Part shown: positions 4,603 through 6,450 of the stretch, one piece after another
How positions within the stretch are numbered: position 1 is the first letter of the stretch
Layout: the number at the start of each line of letters is the position of its first letter
NCBI GenBank assembly: GCA_035499415.1
Contig: DATJYV010000102.1
Span: 1 to 6,450, forward strand
DNA: 6,450 nucleotides
From: DATJYV01 sp035499415
GTDB taxonomy: Bacteria; Bacteroidota; Ignavibacteria; UBA10030
Reading direction: 5' to 3'
Translations under genes and position numbers: made by a program
The notes under the pieces: model-generated
Told to the model about the DNA's origin: nothing
What the model saw: the letters and a program-made list of their open reading frames with translations, nothing else
Database searches by the model: none

Positions 4603-6450
4603 GGTTTCATCCCTCTTTTTTCCAGGTCGGATTTCATCCATATCTCGTAGATCAAATCCTTGGCGTCTTCGTTGTTCGGATTGACCTGAGTCGCCTGGAG
4701 CGCAAATTGCGCCGCACGATCGTCGACCCCCAGTTCGCGATAGCAGCGCGCGAGCTGGAGCAGAAGGAGGTCCTGTCGAATCCGAAAGTCCGGCAGGTAC
4801 ACACCCCGAAGCTCGAGGGCCGCACGGTACTCGTCCCGCGCCTCGGCATAGCGCTGCGTGTCGAAGAAAATATCGGCCAGGAGCACGTGATAGCGGTCAA
4901 CCGTATCCGCGGCGAGCGTCATGCAGCGTCGGAGAAGACGCTCCGATTCATTGGTGTCAAAACCGCTGATAAAGTTTGCTGACGTACGGCCGAATGTGTA
5001 GGAGCTCCATGCGTACGATTCGAGCGCATCGGCATTGCGGGGTTCCTCGAGGGCGAGCTGTTTGCGGTATCGAAGCGCTTCCTCGGACCTGTTGAGCCGG
5101 TCGCAGGCGTCCGCAAGGGCGCGCAGAACCACGGGATTGCGGGGATTCCTTTTCAACACCTCAGCGAGCATTTCATGACCCAGAAGCGAGTTACCCCGAT
5201 TCACCCGCGCGTGCAGAATTCCAATGTTCAGCCGTTCGGCGTCGGTCAACGGGCGACGTTGAATTCGCTGCGCCAGCAGGAGGGTGGAATCGCGGAGCCG
5301 GGCACGTTCATCGAACCGATTGACATCGCCGACACCCCGATTGATGAAAAACGCGCGCGGTGCAAGATACTCGAGCAGGGGCTTGTCCTCGGAGTTCGTC
5401 TCGCCGAACCCCTCCATGCGGAGGACGGTGCGCTCGCTTATCGCCTGAAGAGACAGGAGCGTTGCGTCATCGGGGATTTGAATCCGGTCGAGTTCATCCT
5501 TCACGCCCGGCAGGTGCATGGATGCCTCCATCGCTTCGAAGGATGGATGGATGGGCTCCTGCGACCCGACCATAATGACGTCCGCAGAAAGTGGCTCCCA
5601 GAGGGTGACGTACGGGAAGATGGACTGAAACGTTCGGAGAACGAGCCGAAACGCCTCATCATCCATCTCGTACAGATGAAACCACTGGACCATAAGCCCG
5701 CTGTGCGAAAGACGCAGGCGGCATTGCTCGAAGAAGTCGGTCGAATAAAGATTTCCGACACCGGCGATCCATGGATTCGACGGTTCACTGACGATGATGT
5801 CGTACGACTCGCGGGTCAGGTTGAGATACGTCAGGGCGTCCTCGACGAAGAGATGGAATCGATTGTCCTTCAGCGGTTGATGGTTGACGGCTTCGAAGCA
5901 CGACGACGCCTCGACCACTTCGGGGAGAATTTCCACGCAGTCGAGCCGGCTGAGAGGATGCCGAAGCAAGGTGCCCGCGGTGATTCCGCTCCCCAACCCC
6001 ACGACGAGAGCCCGCCTGGCATCGGGGAGCAGGTTCGCAGGAACCTGACCGAGGAGAATTTCGGTGGGGAAATCACCGATCGACGATGCATCCGGCTTGC
6101 CGTTGATGATCAGCACCCGGTCTTTCCCTTCGGGAGAAGCCGCCTCGATGACGCCGACCGTCGCACCGGCTCCTTCTTTGTAATAGAGGACGGACCGTGG
6201 AAATGTGGCTCTCACAAAGTTGGCGTACGACGACGGTGGCGCACCATTAGAGTTGATGCGTCTGAAGACTCCGGTGAGCAGGGTTCCTTCGCTCCATTGA
6301 GGGGAAAATAAAATATAGAGTGCTGCGACCGCGACGGCCCCCGCAACCCAGAGAGCGCGTGAGTGCTTTTGCCACCGGGTGTCGAGAATCATGCCGGCCG
6401 TTCCCAGGAGGCCGTTCACGAGGACTCCGAACTCCATCGTATGCCTGATT
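4599..6450 (-). CDS. Membrane-anchored spermidine-synthase-like protein with C-terminal TPR region (5' end outside window)
   Basis: The frame stays open to the right edge, with four codons before the first visible ATG (6435-6437), so the true start is probably outside. Numbering here is from that ATG. Residues 1-17 look like the end of a transmembrane helix and 28-44 form another, as in proteins with a multi-helix membrane domain fused to a spermidine-synthase-like domain. Residues about 48-360 carry that domain: WSEGTLLTGVFRR, INGKPDASSIGDFPTEILLG (111-130), SAM-type nucleotide loop VVGLGSGITAG (145-155), acidic VEILPEVVEAS (168-178), SEPSNPWIAGVGNLYS (217-232), QWFHLYEMDDEAF (250-262) and a closing NSEDKPLLEYLAPR (347-360). 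True spermidine synthases have a catalytic Asp in a DSxDPxGP loop; here it is SEPSNPW, so polyamine synthesis is doubtful. Residues about 398-605 are helical TPR-like repeats with NPRN/EPRN/NPNN turns, suggesting protein binding. The stop overlaps the carboxyltransferase start (ATGA). Confidence 0.9.
   Translation of the reverse strand, partial: IRHTMEFGVLVNGLLGTAGMILDTRWQKHSRALWVAGAVAVAALYILFSPQWSEGTLLTGVFRRINSNGAPPSSYANFVRATFPRSVLYYKEGAGATVGVIEAASPEGKDRVLIINGKPDASSIGDFPTEILLGQVPANLLPDARRALVVGLGSGITAGTLLRHPLSRLDCVEILPEVVEASSCFEAVNHQPLKDNRFHLFVEDALTYLNLTRESYDIIVSEPSNPWIAGVGNLYSTDFFEQCRLRLSHSGLMVQWFHLYEMDDEAFRLVLRTFQSIFPYVTLWEPLSADVIMVGSQEPIHPSFEAMEASMHLPGVKDELDRIQIPDDATLLSLQAISERTVLRMEGFGETNSEDKPLLEYLAPRAFFINRGVGDVNRFDERARLRDSTLLLAQRIQRRPLTDAERLNIGILHARVNRGNSLLGHEMLAEVLKRNPRNPVVLRALADACDRLNRSEEALRYRKQLALEEPRNADALESYAWSSYTFGRTSANFISGFDTNESERLLRRCMTLAADTVDRYHVLLADIFFDTQRYAEARDEYRAALELRGVYLPDFRIRQDLLLLQLARCYRELGVDDRAAQFALQATQVNPNNEDAKDLIYEIWMKSDLEKRGMKP
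4611..4616 (-). promoter_or_regulatory. Ribosome binding site deciding the carboxyltransferase start
   Basis: On the minus strand AGAGGG, inside a longer purine run, lies 8 bases before the ATG at 4600-4602 and within the 3' end of the upstream coding sequence. It supports this start over the ATG at 4639-4641. With the ATGA overlap it points to translational coupling. It is the clearest Shine-Dalgarno-like site in the window. Confidence 0.6.

Noticed and set aside
4600..4641. Longer carboxyltransferase start at the ATG at 4639-4641, adding 13 residues
   Set aside because: The extra residues would lie inside the upstream coding region and are not family-like. The downstream ATG has a ribosome site and a classic ATGA overlap.
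3175..4650. Very long plus-strand open frame (491 codons) antisense to the carboxyltransferase gene
   Set aside because: It mirrors the GC-rich codon pattern of the real gene on the other strand. The translation is rich in D, R, H and V with no recognisable domain, while the minus-strand frame is an unmistakable carboxyltransferase.
5175..6311. Long plus-strand frame (378 codons) antisense to the spermidine-synthase-like gene
   Set aside because: The minus strand carries clear conserved motifs throughout this stretch, and the plus-strand translation resembles no protein family.

Overview
This is a GC-rich (by eye well over 50%) bacterial chromosomal window. It looks like ordinary housekeeping and regulatory DNA: there is no transposase, integrase, phage gene, CRISPR array or RNA gene that I can support. 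Coding capacity is dense on the minus strand. Codon third positions are rich in G and C, which explains the very long open frames antisense to the real genes. The lineage cannot be fixed from the sequence alone. The mix of an MccB-like carboxyltransferase, a spermidine-synthase-like protein with TPRs, an NtrC-type regulator and a T-rich heptamer repeat between genes suggests a free-living environmental Gram-negative bacterium, perhaps of the Bacteroidota/Ignavibacteriota group. That placement is a guess.

Layout, left to right. Bases 1-342 (+) hold the C-terminal half of an RlmB-type SpoU rRNA 2'-O-methyltransferase, cut by the window edge. Bases 343-762 carry no confident gene. They hold a doubtful small basic ORF on the minus strand (335-517), some weak inverted repeats (about 548-633) and a degenerate TCACTTT heptamer tandem repeat (724-760) that stops 2 bases before the end of the next gene. 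From 763 to the right edge there is one minus-strand run of four genes. In transcription order they are: a membrane-anchored spermidine-synthase-like protein with a C-terminal TPR region (4599-6450, 5' end outside the window); an acyl-CoA carboxylase carboxyltransferase of the methylcrotonyl-CoA carboxylase beta type (2953-4602), joined to the first by an ATGA stop/start overlap; an exported 245-residue protein of unknown function with DKxxH and N-x2-G-x3-G motifs (2200-2937), 15 bases downstream; and an NtrC-family sigma-54-dependent response regulator (763-2151), 48 bases further on.

The tight spacing suggests one transcription unit, whose promoter lies beyond the right edge. The four products do not form a known pathway. 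The carboxylase beta subunit would need a biotin carboxylase/BCCP partner, and the response regulator would need a histidine kinase; neither is present here. The most interesting points are the translational coupling of the spermidine-synthase-like protein to a biotin-dependent carboxyltransferase, the loss of the usual spermidine synthase catalytic aspartate, the unassigned exported protein, and the heptamer repeat. I see no convincing evidence for a wholly new defence or mobile system in this window.
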